The notes: generated from the letters alone by a model not told the origin. A stretch of DNA of 64,000 nucleotides from Enterococcus gallinarum NBRC 100675 (GCF_001544275.1 NZ_BCQE01000005.1:123935-187934), one strand, 5' to 3'. Positions 9,183 through 18,870 are shown, counted from the stretch's first letter. Translations and numbers: made by a program.

Positions 9183-9325
9183 AAAAAAAGAAGCGACAGA
9201 TTAACGTTTAACGGGACAGAACACAAACATCCTCATCGCATATTTTGAGCGTTAATTCAGAATATTGGCAGGATTATGCGCTAGTGTCTGTTTGTCCCAT
9301 TCTAACTTATGCTGTCGCTTCTTTT
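9183..9325 (+). terminator. Long imperfect hairpin after add
   Basis: Outer arms AAAGAAGCGACAG and CTGTCGCTTCTTTT pair perfectly. Inner segments around GGGACAG and GTCTGTTTGTCCC pair imperfectly over roughly 140 bases. It ends in a T run and probably terminates add. Related long hairpins lie at 33965-34067 and 38612-38726. Confidence 0.75.
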
Positions 9326-9418
9326 AAACATTTCACCTAAATAGTTTATTTATTAAAGGCAATCAACTGTTTGTACCCTTCAACTTTAATTGTTAATTTG
9401 CAAATATAGCCATTCGAC

Positions 9419-10249
9419 TCAGCTCAGCCCCTCAATCATAGCAACCGCTCGCTTGATCCCTTCATCTTTCGTTCCTTCTAAGACGACATAGCAGTAAGGT
9501 TTGTATTGGTCAACGATTTGTAAAATGGCTTGATAAGGAATGACTCCTTCTCCTAAAGGGACAGAAACAATGCGGTCACCTTCAATCACATAGTCTTTCA
9601 AGTGGAGGCAGACAATTCGTTCACCAAATTTCTCAAAGGCCTCTGCAACGATTTCCACTTGTTTACTTGCCGTTTCTGGAGTGATGAGATTGGTAGGGTC
9701 ATAGACGATACCCAGAAAATCAGAAGGAACTCTTGTGATCAATTCCTGAATTCGGTCATTGGAAAATAGAGGATGATTTAATCCTGCTTCGATCCCAACC
9801 ATTGTTTGATAACGTTCCCCGGTTTTTACCAACCGCTGTGCGACAGTTACAAGGTCATCGAAAACTTCATCTGTGAAATTTTCTTCACTGTAACCAAGTG
9901 TAGGAATAACAGAACCCGTTTCCGAAGCAACCATTGACGCCCCAAAATAGCGTGCATGAAAAAGATAGCGTTCAAACTTTTGCAAAATCTTTTCTCGTTT
10001 ATCCGCATCGGGATGAATCAAATTACTATAACAGCTTAATAATGCCACTTGAATCCCTTGTTGCCCAAATTCATTTTTGAAAAAGGTACCCATTCCAGGA
10101 CTGATCAATGGGGCTGCACTAAGTTCCGGAAATGAGGCATTTAGTGCAAATTGAACATTTTTGATGCCTTTTTCAGCGACTTGACAAGCGAGATCTTGTG
10201 GATCACAAGCCTTGGTTAAGTCGTGGCCACGAACAGCGAGATTAAACAT
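9419..10249 (-). CDS. Sugar phosphate isomerase/epimerase family protein (AP endonuclease 2 TIM barrel)
   Basis: 276 aa, cytoplasmic. The overall pattern is that of the xylose-isomerase-like TIM barrel: early NVQFALNASFPELSA, metal-ligand acids in GIEAGLNHPLFS, YDPTNL (near 186) and CLHLKDYVIEGDRIVSVPLGEG (near 213-235). Such proteins isomerise or epimerise sugars, inositols or related compounds with a divalent metal. AGAAAGGAAT upstream supports the start. It lies downstream of the Mrr-like gene on the same strand with a 68-base gap, and no pathway partner is adjacent, so the substrate cannot be named. Confidence 0.82.
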   Translation of the reverse strand: MFNLAVRGHDLTKACDPQDLACQVAEKGIKNVQFALNASFPELSAAPLISPGMGTFFKNEFGQQGIQVALLSCYSNLIHPDADKREKILQKFERYLFHARYFGASMVASETGSVIPTLGYSEENFTDEVFDDLVTVAQRLVKTGERYQTMVGIEAGLNHPLFSNDRIQELITRVPSDFLGIVYDPTNLITPETASKQVEIVAEAFEKFGERIVCLHLKDYVIEGDRIVSVPLGEGVIPYQAILQIVDQYKPYCYVVLEGTKDEGIKRAVAMIEGLS

Positions 10250-10317
10250 CTTTTCATTCCTTTCTTCTACTAAGTGTCTGATTCGTTCAACAAATGAGCA
10301 TTAGAGTACCAGTTATC

Positions 10318-11127
10318 CTAAGAAGAAATGCTCTGATCTAGTTCTTTTGAGGACGTAGTAAAACTCTTACGTGTGTGCCTGAATGAGACACTTTCCGTAT
10401 GGGCACACTCTGGAAACATCGTACATCCTTTGAAATAGCTATGTTTTTGCTTATTCCATTTTTGGACAATAAACCCTGATTCACATTCCGGACATTTGAC
10501 TACTTGTTCTGGCAAACTATTTAAAAACATGTGCTTTTCCATTGTTTCTGGGATCAATGTGTTCAACAACTGCAATAACCCGTACCTATCATACCATTCA
10601 ATGTTTTGTGCTTTTTCATTCTTCTCGATCTCTAAATAAACATGGGGATTAAATAAAGATGTTGTGATAAAAAGTTTATTTGTCCAATTTTTATCTGAGA
10701 TTCCTGAATATTTATTGACAAACTCTTTTGTGATCAAGTTGGGTGCTTTCGTGTTCAAGCGGTAATGTTTGGCTTGAACAGCAATCCGTTCCGCATCTTT
10801 GGTTAAAATCAAGTCTACATTGTCATCACCAGTGTAGACCTGTTTGCCTTGCAGATAGCTTTTTCTGGTGATCTCAACATCGTAGTTTGCTAGCCGAAAG
10901 ACCGCTGCCAAAAATTGCTCAAAGGCATCCCCTTGCTGTTTCCGTCCTGCTGGCGTTGCGTCATACTCTCTGTCCATATGATTCAAAAAATCCATAACGA
11001 TCGATTCATCTTCGTTTTGTTCAAAAGAAAGCCCTTTTATTTCTCTGTGTTCTTTAGATACTACTTCGAATGATTGTTCTACTTTCCCAGTTTTTCGTGT
11101 AAATTTTTGCAAAAATTGTTGAATCAT
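10318..11127 (-). CDS. Mrr-like restriction endonuclease with C-terminal zinc finger
   Basis: 269 aa. The start MIQQFLQKF is set by GGAGGAGG four bases upstream; a longer frame would translate the ribosome site. Residues about 70-200 form a PD-(D/E)xK nuclease domain of the Mrr type, with the Asp in DNVDLILTKD and the catalytic QAK in RIAVQAKHYRL. The last 70 residues hold CPEC...KGC...PEC, a topoisomerase-type four-cysteine zinc finger. Mrr proteins cut methylated or otherwise modified DNA, so defence against incoming DNA is plausible. No methyltransferase or specificity gene is adjacent, consistent with a solitary type IV-like enzyme. Confidence 0.78.
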   Translation of the reverse strand: MIQQFLQKFTRKTGKVEQSFEVVSKEHREIKGLSFEQNEDESIVMDFLNHMDREYDATPAGRKQQGDAFEQFLAAVFRLANYDVEITRKSYLQGKQVYTGDDNVDLILTKDAERIAVQAKHYRLNTKAPNLITKEFVNKYSGISDKNWTNKLFITTSLFNPHVYLEIEKNEKAQNIEWYDRYGLLQLLNTLIPETMEKHMFLNSLPEQVVKCPECESGFIVQKWNKQKHSYFKGCTMFPECAHTESVSFRHTRKSFTTSSKELDQSISS

Positions 11128-11316
11128 GCTTCCTCCTCCAGATTGTTTATCCACTTTGTCGCTATATTTATAATACCCCTAAATAAACTAGATTCATAGA
11201 TTTTTATGAAATCCTGTCTTTGATAAGCAGCATTGCATATCTAGCTAGACTCTTTAAAAATTCTACTATTACCACTACTACTACCAGTAGAAGCGCAGAG
11301 ACGATGTTCCATCAAA

Positions 11317-11362
11317 AAAAATAGAGCCCTCTTCACAAAATTGCAAAGAAGGATCTATTTTT
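11317..11362 (-). terminator. Terminator after small membrane protein gene
   Basis: AAAAATAGA...CTTC pairs with GAAGGATCTATTTTT around a short loop. On the minus strand it is followed by a run of eight T residues. Confidence 0.75.
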
Positions 11363-11419
11363 AGTCGTATCCATGTTTGATATCACTTATCAGAAAAATC
11401 AGTGACCTTAAAATTTCTT

Positions 11420-11713
11420 TTATAGCAAGTTTCTTTTTTCCATTTCATCTCGATACAACTTGTACACTTCATTACTTTGTTTTTCATGACTTTTGTAAAA
11501 GATTCCATAAGAAAATATGGCTTGCATCGTATTATATTGATTTGACTTTGCCACTGAATGATACAAGTTTACAAGTTGTTGATCTGTCATCTTATTACTC
11601 TTCAGTCGTTTTTTAACAGCTTTTTGCGACAAGCTAAATAAAACAGAAGTAACCAATTGATAAATGACCCAAATAACTAAAATAACCAATACAAACTTTA
11701 CTAAATCTGGCAC
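11420..11713 (-). CDS. Small single-span membrane protein, unknown function
   Basis: 97 aa from a GTG start, chosen because AAGGAG lies nine bases before it; the upstream ATG would translate across that ribosome site. A hydrophobic segment spans about residues 4-28 (FVLVILVIWVIYQLVTSVLF). The rest is a basic, helical cytoplasmic-looking domain (KKRLKSNKMTDQQLVNLYHS) rich in charged residues. I do not recognise a family. It has its own terminator and stands alone, so context gives no function. The good ribosome site, terminator and coherent composition argue that it is real. Confidence 0.6.
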   Translation of the reverse strand: MPDLVKFVLVILVIWVIYQLVTSVLFSLSQKAVKKRLKSNKMTDQQLVNLYHSVAKSNQYNTMQAIFSYGIFYKSHEKQSNEVYKLYRDEMEKRNLL

Positions 11714-12262
11714 AACATTCCACTCCTTAGGCAAACGGTTCAGCAAAGCGACTGATAGCTGTCATCAAGCATTCGCTTTCCCATTCATTTGTTTTCTAAT
11801 TCAGGAGTTGTTTCGTATCTACCTAACAAGTCACTAAATTAGCTATAAAAATTAGTATAAATTTAATCTTCCAAAAAAACAAACTATTTTGCCCTTTAAG
11901 CCAAAGAAAATCAGATTCCAAAATCATCCAGTCTTCTTTGGAAAGAAGAGACAGCTTTCGCTTATATGCACAACTGCATTTCTCCCACCTTTCATGGCGT
12001 TCTCAATCAAGAGATATTTCATGCGATAATTTCTAGAAAAATTTCATATTCATATCTTCGAATTAGCTGATTCATTCTAAAAACTACGGCTATAAACCCA
12101 TGGCCCTTTTCAAAAAAAGTTACTGTAACTGACGCATTGTATTTTTAGTTTTTATAGAATAGCGCTTTGTTTAGGACTATTCCTTGTTTCGACCTAGTAT
12201 TGCTTAGTATTTCTTCTGCATGGCAGCTGCTTCCAGATGTCTTAGCGACTCTTTTCTAAGAC
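11714..12262. other. AT-rich intergenic region without a recognisable gene
   Basis: I see no convincing coding frame on either strand. The only structure is a short inverted repeat GTCTTCTTT-GG-AAAGAAGAGAC at about 11931-11952. Confidence 0.5.
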
Positions 12263-12307
12263 AAAAAAAAACCTGTAGACAAAGACTTTTGCTGTCTCTC
12301 TACAGGT
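12263..12307 (-). terminator. Terminator of the pot operon
   Basis: A 9-bp stem ACCTGTAGA/TCTACAGGT with further pairing inside. On the minus strand it is followed by nine T residues. It lies about 90 bases beyond the potD stop. Confidence 0.88.
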
Positions 12308-12399
12308 CGCTAGGAAGCTGTAACTATTTTAAAACACAATGGGGAAAGATATTTTTAAAACTTGCTTCCTTCCCTTGTATCAGTCAATCAGCTGCATAC

Positions 12400-13473
12400 T
12401 TACTTTCGATACATCTTCAACTCCAAAAATAGGTCATTATAAATGCCTAAATATTGGGCGCCTAGATTTTCATAGACTTCCAAATGCTTCATCAGCTCAT
12501 CTGAAGGATAAAACTGTTTGTCTTGCGTGATTTCATCTGGCAACAAAGCGAGTGCTTTTTTGTTTGGTGTGGAATAGCCGATGTACTCAGCATTTTGGGC
12601 AGCATTTTCTGGTTCAAGCATAAAGTTCAAAAATGCATAGGCCCCTTCTTCATTTTTTGACGTTTTGGGAATAACCATATTATCAAACCAAAGATTGGAT
12701 CCTTCGGATGGGATCACATAATGGATATGTTCATTCTCATACATCATATCGGCTGCTTCGCCCGAGAAAGTCACAGCGACAGAGGCTTCTTCGTTTGCCA
12801 TATACATTTTGATTTCGTCTGCTACGATTGCTTTGATGTTTGGCGTCATTTTGCGCAATTTGTTGAAGGCTGCTTCAAGCTGTTTGTCGTCTTTGCTGTT
12901 CAATGAATACCCCAAGCTGTTTAACCCTAAACCGATGACTTCCCGCGCGCCATCGATCAGCATGATACTGTCTTTTAGTTCTGGTTTCCACAGATCATCC
13001 CATTCCTTGATTTCACCTTCAGCAAAAAATTTATCATTATAGACGATACCAAGAGTTCCCCAAAAATATGGGATCGAATAGCGGTTGTCAGGATCAAAAC
13101 TTAGATCCAAGAATCGGGGGTCAATATTGTCTAGCCCTTTGATCTTGCTGTGATCAAGAGGTTTCAGCAAGTTTTCTTCCATCATTTTTTGGATCATATA
13201 TTCACTTGGGATGGCAATGTCATACGACGTTCCTCCTTGCTGAATTTTCGTAAACATCGCTTCATTGGAATCGAAGGTTTCATAATTGACCTTATAGCCG
13301 GTCTCTTTCTCAAACTTCTTCAAAAGATCTGGATCGATATAATCGCCCCAGTTATAGATATTCAAAACTTTGGCGCCCGCCATTCCTGAAGAATGTTCCA
13401 ACTCCCGTACACCAAACAGCAGTACCAAAATGATGGCGACAATTCCTATGATCAAAGATTGTAATCTTTTCAT
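12400..13473 (-). CDS. potD: Spermidine/putrescine ABC transporter substrate-binding protein PotD
   Basis: 357 aa. An N-terminal hydrophobic segment (about 5-22) acts as signal or anchor; no lipobox cysteine is visible, so it is probably held by the uncleaved helix. The mature part begins VLNIYNWGDYIDPDLLKKFE, the typical PotD/PotF start, and includes YDIAIPSEYMI and a PYFWGTLGIVYN segment of the polyamine-binding cleft. It is the last gene of the operon and its start overlaps the potC stop by four bases (ATGA). It delivers polyamines to PotBC in the membrane. Confidence 0.95.
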   Translation of the reverse strand: MKRLQSLIIGIVAIILVLLFGVRELEHSSGMAGAKVLNIYNWGDYIDPDLLKKFEKETGYKVNYETFDSNEAMFTKIQQGGTSYDIAIPSEYMIQKMMEENLLKPLDHSKIKGLDNIDPRFLDLSFDPDNRYSIPYFWGTLGIVYNDKFFAEGEIKEWDDLWKPELKDSIMLIDGAREVIGLGLNSLGYSLNSKDDKQLEAAFNKLRKMTPNIKAIVADEIKMYMANEEASVAVTFSGEAADMMYENEHIHYVIPSEGSNLWFDNMVIPKTSKNEEGAYAFLNFMLEPENAAQNAEYIGYSTPNKKALALLPDEITQDKQFYPSDELMKHLEVYENLGAQYLGIYNDLFLELKMYRK

Positions 13474-14306
13474 CGCAGATTTGCCACCTCCGCTCGCCGA
13501 TTTTTACGTAGTTTTTTCGACACATTTTCTTTGCTGATAAAGTAGTACCCTACGACTAGAATCATAGAGAATAAGAAGACCAATGTGCTCAAGGCATTGA
13601 TTTCCAGGCTGATCCCCTGACGGGCACGAGAATAGATTTCTACAGAAAGTGTGCTAAAGCCATTCCCTGTTACAAAGAACGTCACAGCAAAATCGTCCAG
13701 TGAATAAGTGAAAGCCATGAAATAGCCGGCAATGACCCCCGGTGTCAGAAACGGCAAAATAATGTTCTTGATTACTTGCAGATTATTGGCACCTAAGTCG
13801 CGAGCGGCATCAATCATGGAATCATTCATTTCTTGTAGCTTTGGTAAAACCATCAAAACAACGATGGGAATACTAAAGGCCACATGAGACAGTAACACAC
13901 TAAAGAAACCTAGGCTAAAGCCGCGGAACAAATTTCCGATCATCGTGAAGAAAATCAGAAAACTGGCACCAATGATGACATCTGGAGAAACCAGTAAGAC
14001 ATTGTTCAAACTTAACAACGCTGTTCGTGTTCGCCGTTTTTTCGTATAGTAGATCCCCATAGCACCGAACGTGCCGATCACTGTTGCTAAAAGGGCGGAT
14101 AAAAATGCCAGCATAAAGGTATTCAATACAATGATCATCAGACGTGTATCTTGAAAGACGGACTGGTAATGTTCAAACGTAAACCCAGTAAAGTCATTCA
14201 TTGTACCGCCATCATTGAAGGAATAAAAAATCAAATAAAAAATCGGGACGTACAATAGGATAAAGACAACGACAAGATAAAGATTTGACCAGCGGAATTT
14301 TTTCAT
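13470..14306 (-). CDS. potC: Spermidine/putrescine ABC transporter permease PotC
   Basis: 278 aa with six membrane spans. The EAA loop of ABC importers is visible as MNDSMIDAARDLGANNLQVIKNIILP near residue 170, where it contacts the PotA ATPase. N-terminal LYVPIFYLIFYSFNDGG is typical of PotC. Its ATG overlaps the potB stop (ATGA), showing tight translational coupling. It forms the heterodimeric channel with PotB. Confidence 0.95.
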   Translation of the reverse strand: MKKFRWSNLYLVVVFILLYVPIFYLIFYSFNDGGTMNDFTGFTFEHYQSVFQDTRLMIIVLNTFMLAFLSALLATVIGTFGAMGIYYTKKRRTRTALLSLNNVLLVSPDVIIGASFLIFFTMIGNLFRGFSLGFFSVLLSHVAFSIPIVVLMVLPKLQEMNDSMIDAARDLGANNLQVIKNIILPFLTPGVIAGYFMAFTYSLDDFAVTFFVTGNGFSTLSVEIYSRARQGISLEINALSTLVFLFSMILVVGYYFISKENVSKKLRKNRRAEVANLR

Positions 14307-15112
14307 TTTCGTTGTCCTCCTTTTTTCTTCTCACCTGTCAGGAGCATCACTAAGAACATAGCAATAATCAAAATCACACCGATCGTCGAACCCATGCCCC
14401 AGTTTTGTGTCACAAGGAAATGCTGCTCAATCGCAGTTCCTAACGTGATTACACGGTTTCCTCCAATCAAACGTGTCAGCATGAAAAGTGAAAGAGAAGG
14501 AATGAAAACTGCTTGTACGCCGCTTTTGACACCGTTCAATGACAAAGGCAGAATGACCCGGCGAAAAGTCTCATAGCTGTTCGCTCCTAAGTCACGGCTC
14601 GCACTAATCAATGAAGGATTCATCTCCTCTAGTGCATTGAAAATCGGCATGATCATAAAGGGCAGCTCAATATAGACCGCCACCGTTAAAAAGCTAAAAT
14701 CGGTGAACAAAATCTGTTTTGGCCCGACACCCATGATCTCCAGAAAATGATTGACGCTGCCATGAATCCCAAAAATACCAATAAAGGCATAGGCTTTTAA
14801 CAGCAAATTGACCCATGTAGGTAAAATAATCAGCAGTAACCATAAGTCTTTATGACGTAGTTTTGTCAAAAAGTAAGCCGTAGGATAACTGATGACCAGC
14901 GTGATCAATGTGATCAAAAAGGCATACCACACGGAGTTCAATGTCATGATCAAATACTTGCCGGAACCTAAATAACTTTGATAATTGACCAGTGAAAAAT
15001 TCCCGTCCATATCGAAAAAGGACTGATAGACAATCAATAACACTGGTGCGATAACAAATAGCAATAACCAAAAGACATAGGGTATTGCATAGAAACGACG
15101 CATTTTCGTCAT
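14303..15112 (-). CDS. potB: Spermidine/putrescine ABC transporter permease PotB
   Basis: 269 aa, six membrane spans. The N-terminus FYAIPYVFWLLLFVIAPVLLIVYQSF is the characteristic first helix and loop of PotB. The EAA loop reads MNPSLISASRDLGANSYETFRRVILP near residue 180. GGAGGGAGCAC precedes the ATG, ten bases after the potA stop. It pairs with PotC as the polyamine channel. Confidence 0.95.
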   Translation of the reverse strand: MTKMRRFYAIPYVFWLLLFVIAPVLLIVYQSFFDMDGNFSLVNYQSYLGSGKYLIMTLNSVWYAFLITLITLVISYPTAYFLTKLRHKDLWLLLIILPTWVNLLLKAYAFIGIFGIHGSVNHFLEIMGVGPKQILFTDFSFLTVAVYIELPFMIMPIFNALEEMNPSLISASRDLGANSYETFRRVILPLSLNGVKSGVQAVFIPSLSLFMLTRLIGGNRVITLGTAIEQHFLVTQNWGMGSTIGVILIIAMFLVMLLTGEKKKGGQRK

Positions 15113-15122
15113 GTGCTCCCTC

Positions 15123-16211
15123 CTAATCTTCGTAGCTCTCTAAACGAGCATCAAAATCTTCTTCTGATTCATTGAAACGCATGACATGAATGTCTTCAGG
15201 CTCAAAAAACAAACCGATCTTGCTGCCTTCTTTGGCTTTTCTAGTCGAATGGACCATCCATTCATTGCCTTGTTCATCGTAACAAATGATTTCATAATGT
15301 ACGCCACGGAACAATTGCGTGTCTACCTCAACGATCAATTTCCCTTTCTCAGCGGTGGTCAAACTTAGATCTTCTGGGCGGATCACGATTTCAACGGGTT
15401 CATTCGCCCGCATACCGCCATCCACGCACTCGAAGCGTTTGCCGACAAACTCGACTAAATTATCATCGATCATCGTGCCATTCACGATATTACTTTCGCC
15501 GACGAAGTCCGCCACAAAATGATTGATCGGCTCGTCATAAATGTCTACCGGTGTCCCACTTTGAATGATCTTTCCTTTATTCATGACGAAGATCTCATCA
15601 CTCATCGCTAATGCTTCTTCTTGATCGTGGGTCACAAAGATAAATGTAATTCCTAATCGCTGCTGCAGTTCCCGCAGTTCGTACTGCATGTCTGTTCGTA
15701 ATTTCAAGTCTAAAGCAGACAAAGGTTCATCTAAGAGCAAAACTTTCGGCTCATTGACGATCGCTCGCGCAATCGCCACCCGTTGACGCTGTCCACCGGA
15801 CATTTCACTGATCTCACGATTTTCGTAACCTGGAAGTTGGACCAATCGCAATGCTTCTTTGACTTTCTTTGTGACTTCGTCTTTCGGCAGCTTCTTGATC
15901 CGTAAGCCAAAAGCCACATTCTCGAACACGTTCATATGTGGAAACAACGCATAGTCCTGAAAAACAGTATTAACTTGTCGCTGATTTGCCGGAACATCGT
16001 TTATACGCTGGCCATCAAAATAAACATCGCCTTCCGTTGCTTCGGAAAATCCGGCAATGATCCGTAAGATCGTGGTTTTCCCACATCCTGAAGGACCTAA
16101 AAGCGTATAAAAACGCCCTTCTTCAATATCAAAACTAACATTTTTCAAGACGGTTTCATCGTCATCAAATCGCTTGACCACGTTATTGAACGAAATAATT
16201 GTTTTTCCCAC
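15123..16211 (-). CDS. potA: Spermidine/putrescine ABC transporter ATPase PotA
   Basis: 362 aa. The ATPase domain has Walker [10 protein letters not shown] near residue 39, signature [14 protein letters not shown] near 138 and Walker [13 protein letters not shown] near 158, followed by the switch [13 protein letters not shown]-terminal TOBE-type domain begins near 240 and includes [12 protein letters not shown], which is typical of PotA and related importers. It is 17 bases downstream of the XRE-cupin gene, so regulator and transporter are one unit. Confidence 0.95.
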   Translation of the reverse strand: MGKTIISFNNVVKRFDDDETVLKNVSFDIEEGRFYTLLGPSGCGKTTILRIIAGFSEATEGDVYFDGQRINDVPANQRQVNTVFQDYALFPHMNVFENVAFGLRIKKLPKDEVTKKVKEALRLVQLPGYENREISEMSGGQRQRVAIARAIVNEPKVLLLDEPLSALDLKLRTDMQYELRELQQRLGITFIFVTHDQEEALAMSDEIFVMNKGKIIQSGTPVDIYDEPINHFVADFVGESNIVNGTMIDDNLVEFVGKRFECVDGGMRANEPVEIVIRPEDLSLTTAEKGKLIVEVDTQLFRGVHYEIICYDEQGNEWMVHSTRKAKEGSKIGLFFEPEDIHVMRFNESEEDFDARLESYED

Positions 16212-16227
16212 ACTTTTTCCCCCTAAA

Positions 16228-16770
16228 TCATAAATAAGAATCAGTTACAACGATCAAGGCGCGACTTTTTTGCCGGCCGATATTTCTCAATTGATGCGGT
16301 TCTGTTGCTTGGTAATAAATGGACTGTCCCTTGCGTGCTTTGTATTCTGATTCCCCGAGGCTCAGTGCAATCGTTCCTTCCAAAACATAAATAAAAGTTT
16401 CCGCTAAAGAAGGTTCAAATGTCTTATACTCGCCGGCTTTCTCAAAAGTCAACACGACTGGCTCCATCTCTTTTTCATTCGAGTCTGGAATCAGCCACCG
16501 CAGTTCATAGCCATTTTCTTCATCATAATAACTCGTACTGTCTTCTTCTCGATAGACCACTTGATGGTCTGCATTTTCTTGACGGAAAAATTCTTCCGGG
16601 GTCACTCCAAGGACTTCTAAAATCGTAAAAAAAGTTTCCATTGAAGGTGAACTTAAATCTCTTTCTAATTGGGAGATGTACCCTTTGGATAAATCGGTTC
16701 GTTCCCCTAATTCTTCTTGTGTCAGATTTTTTTGGACCCGCAAATTGCGGAGCTTCTCGCCAATCTCCAT
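16228..16770 (-). CDS. XRE-family regulator with C-terminal cupin domain
   Basis: 180 aa. Residues 6-60 form a lambda-repressor-type helix-turn-helix ([20 protein letters not shown], then [19 protein letters not shown]). Residues about 105-178 are a cupin with [23 protein letters not shown] and a terminal ligand-binding His in ATEPHQLRN. This domain pair is used by regulators of polyamine and amino-acid genes such as PuuR. As first gene of the pot operon, with a 21-bp palindrome in its promoter region, it is probably the autoregulated repressor of polyamine uptake. That role is inferred from context. Confidence 0.88.
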   Translation of the reverse strand: MEIGEKLRNLRVQKNLTQEELGERTDLSKGYISQLERDLSSPSMETFFTILEVLGVTPEEFFRQENADHQVVYREEDSTSYYDEENGYELRWLIPDSNEKEMEPVVLTFEKAGEYKTFEPSLAETFIYVLEGTIALSLGESEYKARKGQSIYYQATEPHQLRNIGRQKSRALIVVTDSYL

Positions 16771-17091
16771 CTACATTCCCCCTCGATCAAAAATATAGTA
16801 AAAAAATCCCATAAAAAAGTTTGCTAATAGTAAACTTCAAGTTTAATTTCACTTTTTCCAGTATACAAACTTTTCTAAAAAAAACAAGTCTTTTTTTACC
16901 TTTTTTGAAGAGAATTTTTCGAAGCTTTCTTATTGACTAAATGAGCTGCAGCCAATGGGCAGCTGTCACATAATGCCTTTATTTAGCCATTTTCATTCAG
17001 TAGCTCTCAATACCCTTCTCTCATTCTAACGAAGAAATTGGCTCATGAATAATCATCTGTTTCGCAACAATGATTAAAAATCAACCAGATT
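16771..17091. other. Divergent intergenic region of the pot operon
   Basis: No gene is seen. It contains the palindrome at 16817-16837, A/T tracts at 16855-16915, and the leader of the oxidoreductase gene. Confidence 0.5.
16817..16837. promoter_or_regulatory. Candidate operator of the pot operon regulator
   Basis: AAGTTTGCTAATAGTAAACTT is a 21-bp palindrome with one mismatched pair around a central A. It lies 47-67 bases upstream of the XRE-cupin start, where an autoregulatory operator would be expected. Confidence 0.55.
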
Positions 17092-17092
17092 A

Positions 17093-17101
17093 TGGTATCA
17101 T
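17093..17101 (+). promoter_or_regulatory. Extended -10 promoter of the oxidoreductase-coaBC operon
   Basis: TGGTATCAT matches an extended -10 about 30 bases upstream of the ATG at 17132. No good -35 is evident. Confidence 0.4.
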
Positions 17102-17131
17102 GAGTTCAAACCATTAAAGGAGTTGCCTTGA

Positions 17132-18121
17132 ATGACAGAATTTTCGTCTTATATCGTAACAAATGAACCAACATTTACTGCCACTTTAAAGACCTGCAAA
17201 CTGACAGATTTACCTGAGGGAGACGTTCTTGTCAAAGTCGCTTATTCCGATGTCAATTATAAAGATGCTTTAGCAGCTAAAGAAAATGGCGGTGTTATCC
17301 GTACTTATCCGATGACACCAGGCATCGACTTGGCTGGTGAAGTCATTGAAAGTCAAAGTCCGGATTTTTCAACCGGCGACCAAGTACTGCTGACAGGTTA
17401 CGGCCTAGGTGTTTCTCATCCCGGTGGCTTCAGCCAATACCAACGGGTACCGGCTGATTGGCTGATCAAACGACCAGAAACTTTATCGGCTAAAGATAGT
17501 ATGTGTTATGGTACTGCTGGCTTTACTGCGGCACTGGCTGTCACCGAACTTGAAAAACTTGCCCTTGAAAAAGAAGCGCCGATCGTCATTACCGGAGCTT
17601 CCGGAGGTGTCGGAAGTATCAGCATCGCATTGCTGCATAAGTTAGGCTATACAAACATCGTCGCACTTTCTCGTAAAAAAGAGGCAGACTGGTTATTGGC
17701 ACTAGGAGCAACCAAAATCACTGATCCAGCTGATTGGCAACCAGAAAAAATCAAACCGCTGGCGAAGCAGACAGTAGCGGCAGTTATTGATACCGTCGGT
17801 GGTTCCCTTCTTTCCGCATTATTGCCGCAAATCCGTTACGGCGGCGGTGCCTTTTTATGCGGAAATGCTGGGGGGATCAACATCGAAACGACGGTTTTAC
17901 CCTTTATTCTTCGCGGCATCCGCGTGATCGGTATTGACTCGGTCAATGTTGACACTGCCACTCGTAACGAACTTTGGCAACGTCTAGCAACAGGCTGGTA
18001 TGTCGCAGATCAGTTGCATAGTCATGAGATTACCTTTGAAACATTGCCGGAAACACTCGCATCCTTATTAGCCGGTACCCATCAAGGTCGGACGATCGTC
18101 AAGGTGGCATCAGAAACATGA
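17132..18121 (+). CDS. YhdH/YhfP-family quinone oxidoreductase (MDR superfamily)
   Basis: 329 aa zinc-free medium-chain dehydrogenase. The N-terminal GroES-like domain has YSDVNYKDALAAKENGGVIRTYPMTPGIDLAGEV, and the NADPH site is GASGGVGSISIALLHKLGY near residues 152-170. The layout matches the YhdH/YhfP subfamily, whose E. coli member reduces acrylyl-CoA and quinones. AAAGGAG stands before the ATG. Its stop overlaps the coaB start (ATGA), so it belongs to the CoA operon transcriptionally, though no direct biochemical link is known. Confidence 0.9.
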   Translation: MTEFSSYIVTNEPTFTATLKTCKLTDLPEGDVLVKVAYSDVNYKDALAAKENGGVIRTYPMTPGIDLAGEVIESQSPDFSTGDQVLLTGYGLGVSHPGGFSQYQRVPADWLIKRPETLSAKDSMCYGTAGFTAALAVTELEKLALEKEAPIVITGASGGVGSISIALLHKLGYTNIVALSRKKEADWLLALGATKITDPADWQPEKIKPLAKQTVAAVIDTVGGSLLSALLPQIRYGGGAFLCGNAGGINIETTVLPFILRGIRVIGIDSVNVDTATRNELWQRLATGWYVADQLHSHEITFETLPETLASLLAGTHQGRTIVKVASET

Positions 18122-18870
18122 GAATATTGATCACTGCCGGCGGAACTTCCGAAAAAATTGATTCAGTACGGGCGATCACGAATCATTCAACAGGTTCATT
18201 AGGCAAAGCCATCGCTGAAGCGTTATTAGAAAAAGGGATTGAAATTGATTATGTCACAACTCGTCAAGCAAAACAGCCAGCTAACGATTCACGATTGACG
18301 GTCCACTATATCGAAGGCACTCTTGGATTACTGAATTGTCTTGAGTCCTTATTATCGGCACATACTTACTTTGCAGTGATCCACAGCATGGCGGTCAGTG
18401 ATTTCACACCTGCTAACAGTTGGTCACAAGAAGCATTCTTGACAGCGATCAATCAGTTGCTTCCACAATTTGACAACCAAGTATCTCCTGAGTTGTTAGA
18501 GACATTAGTAGCACAGTCAATGGAACAGTCAGGCAAACTCTCTTCGAATACTGATCATCTAGTGATGGTCTTAAAGAAAACACCTAAAGTGATCCAGCGA
18601 ATCAAAGCAAAACAACCTCAGACAAAGTTGGTGGGTTTCAAATTATTAGTCGATGTTTCGGAAGAAACACTTTTTCAAGTAGCCCGTGATAGTCTAGCTA
18701 AAAATCAAGCAGATTATGTCTTGGCCAATGACTTGACTACGATCAAAGAAGATCAGCATATTGGTCACTTACTAACTGCCGATAAAAAAATCGGTACCGG
18801 CCATACTAAGCTAGAAATTGCCGCATTGATCGTAGATACATTATTGAAAAATGAAGAGCCCCTTGGATAA
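18118..18870 (+). CDS. coaB: Phosphopantothenate--cysteine ligase CoaB
   Basis: 250 aa stand-alone CoaB, as in streptococci and enterococci, where CoaB and CoaC are separate rather than fused. The start MRILITAGGTSEKIDSVRAITNHSTG carries the nucleotide-binding glycine loop and the conserved R-x-I-T-N-S-SG block. Later AVIHSMAVSDFTPA and VLANDL are family motifs near residues 86 and 200. The enzyme joins 4'-phosphopantothenate to cysteine (CTP-dependent in most bacteria). It overlaps the preceding oxidoreductase gene by four bases and is 12 bases from coaC. Confidence 0.93.
   Translation: MRILITAGGTSEKIDSVRAITNHSTGSLGKAIAEALLEKGIEIDYVTTRQAKQPANDSRLTVHYIEGTLGLLNCLESLLSAHTYFAVIHSMAVSDFTPANSWSQEAFLTAINQLLPQFDNQVSPELLETLVAQSMEQSGKLSSNTDHLVMVLKKTPKVIQRIKAKQPQTKLVGFKLLVDVSEETLFQVARDSLAKNQADYVLANDLTTIKEDQHIGHLLTADKKIGTGHTKLEIAALIVDTLLKNEEPLG

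Noticed and set aside
12220..12530. Plus-strand frames in and beyond the potD terminator
   Set aside because: They span the terminator hairpin and run antisense to potD, and have no ribosome sites.
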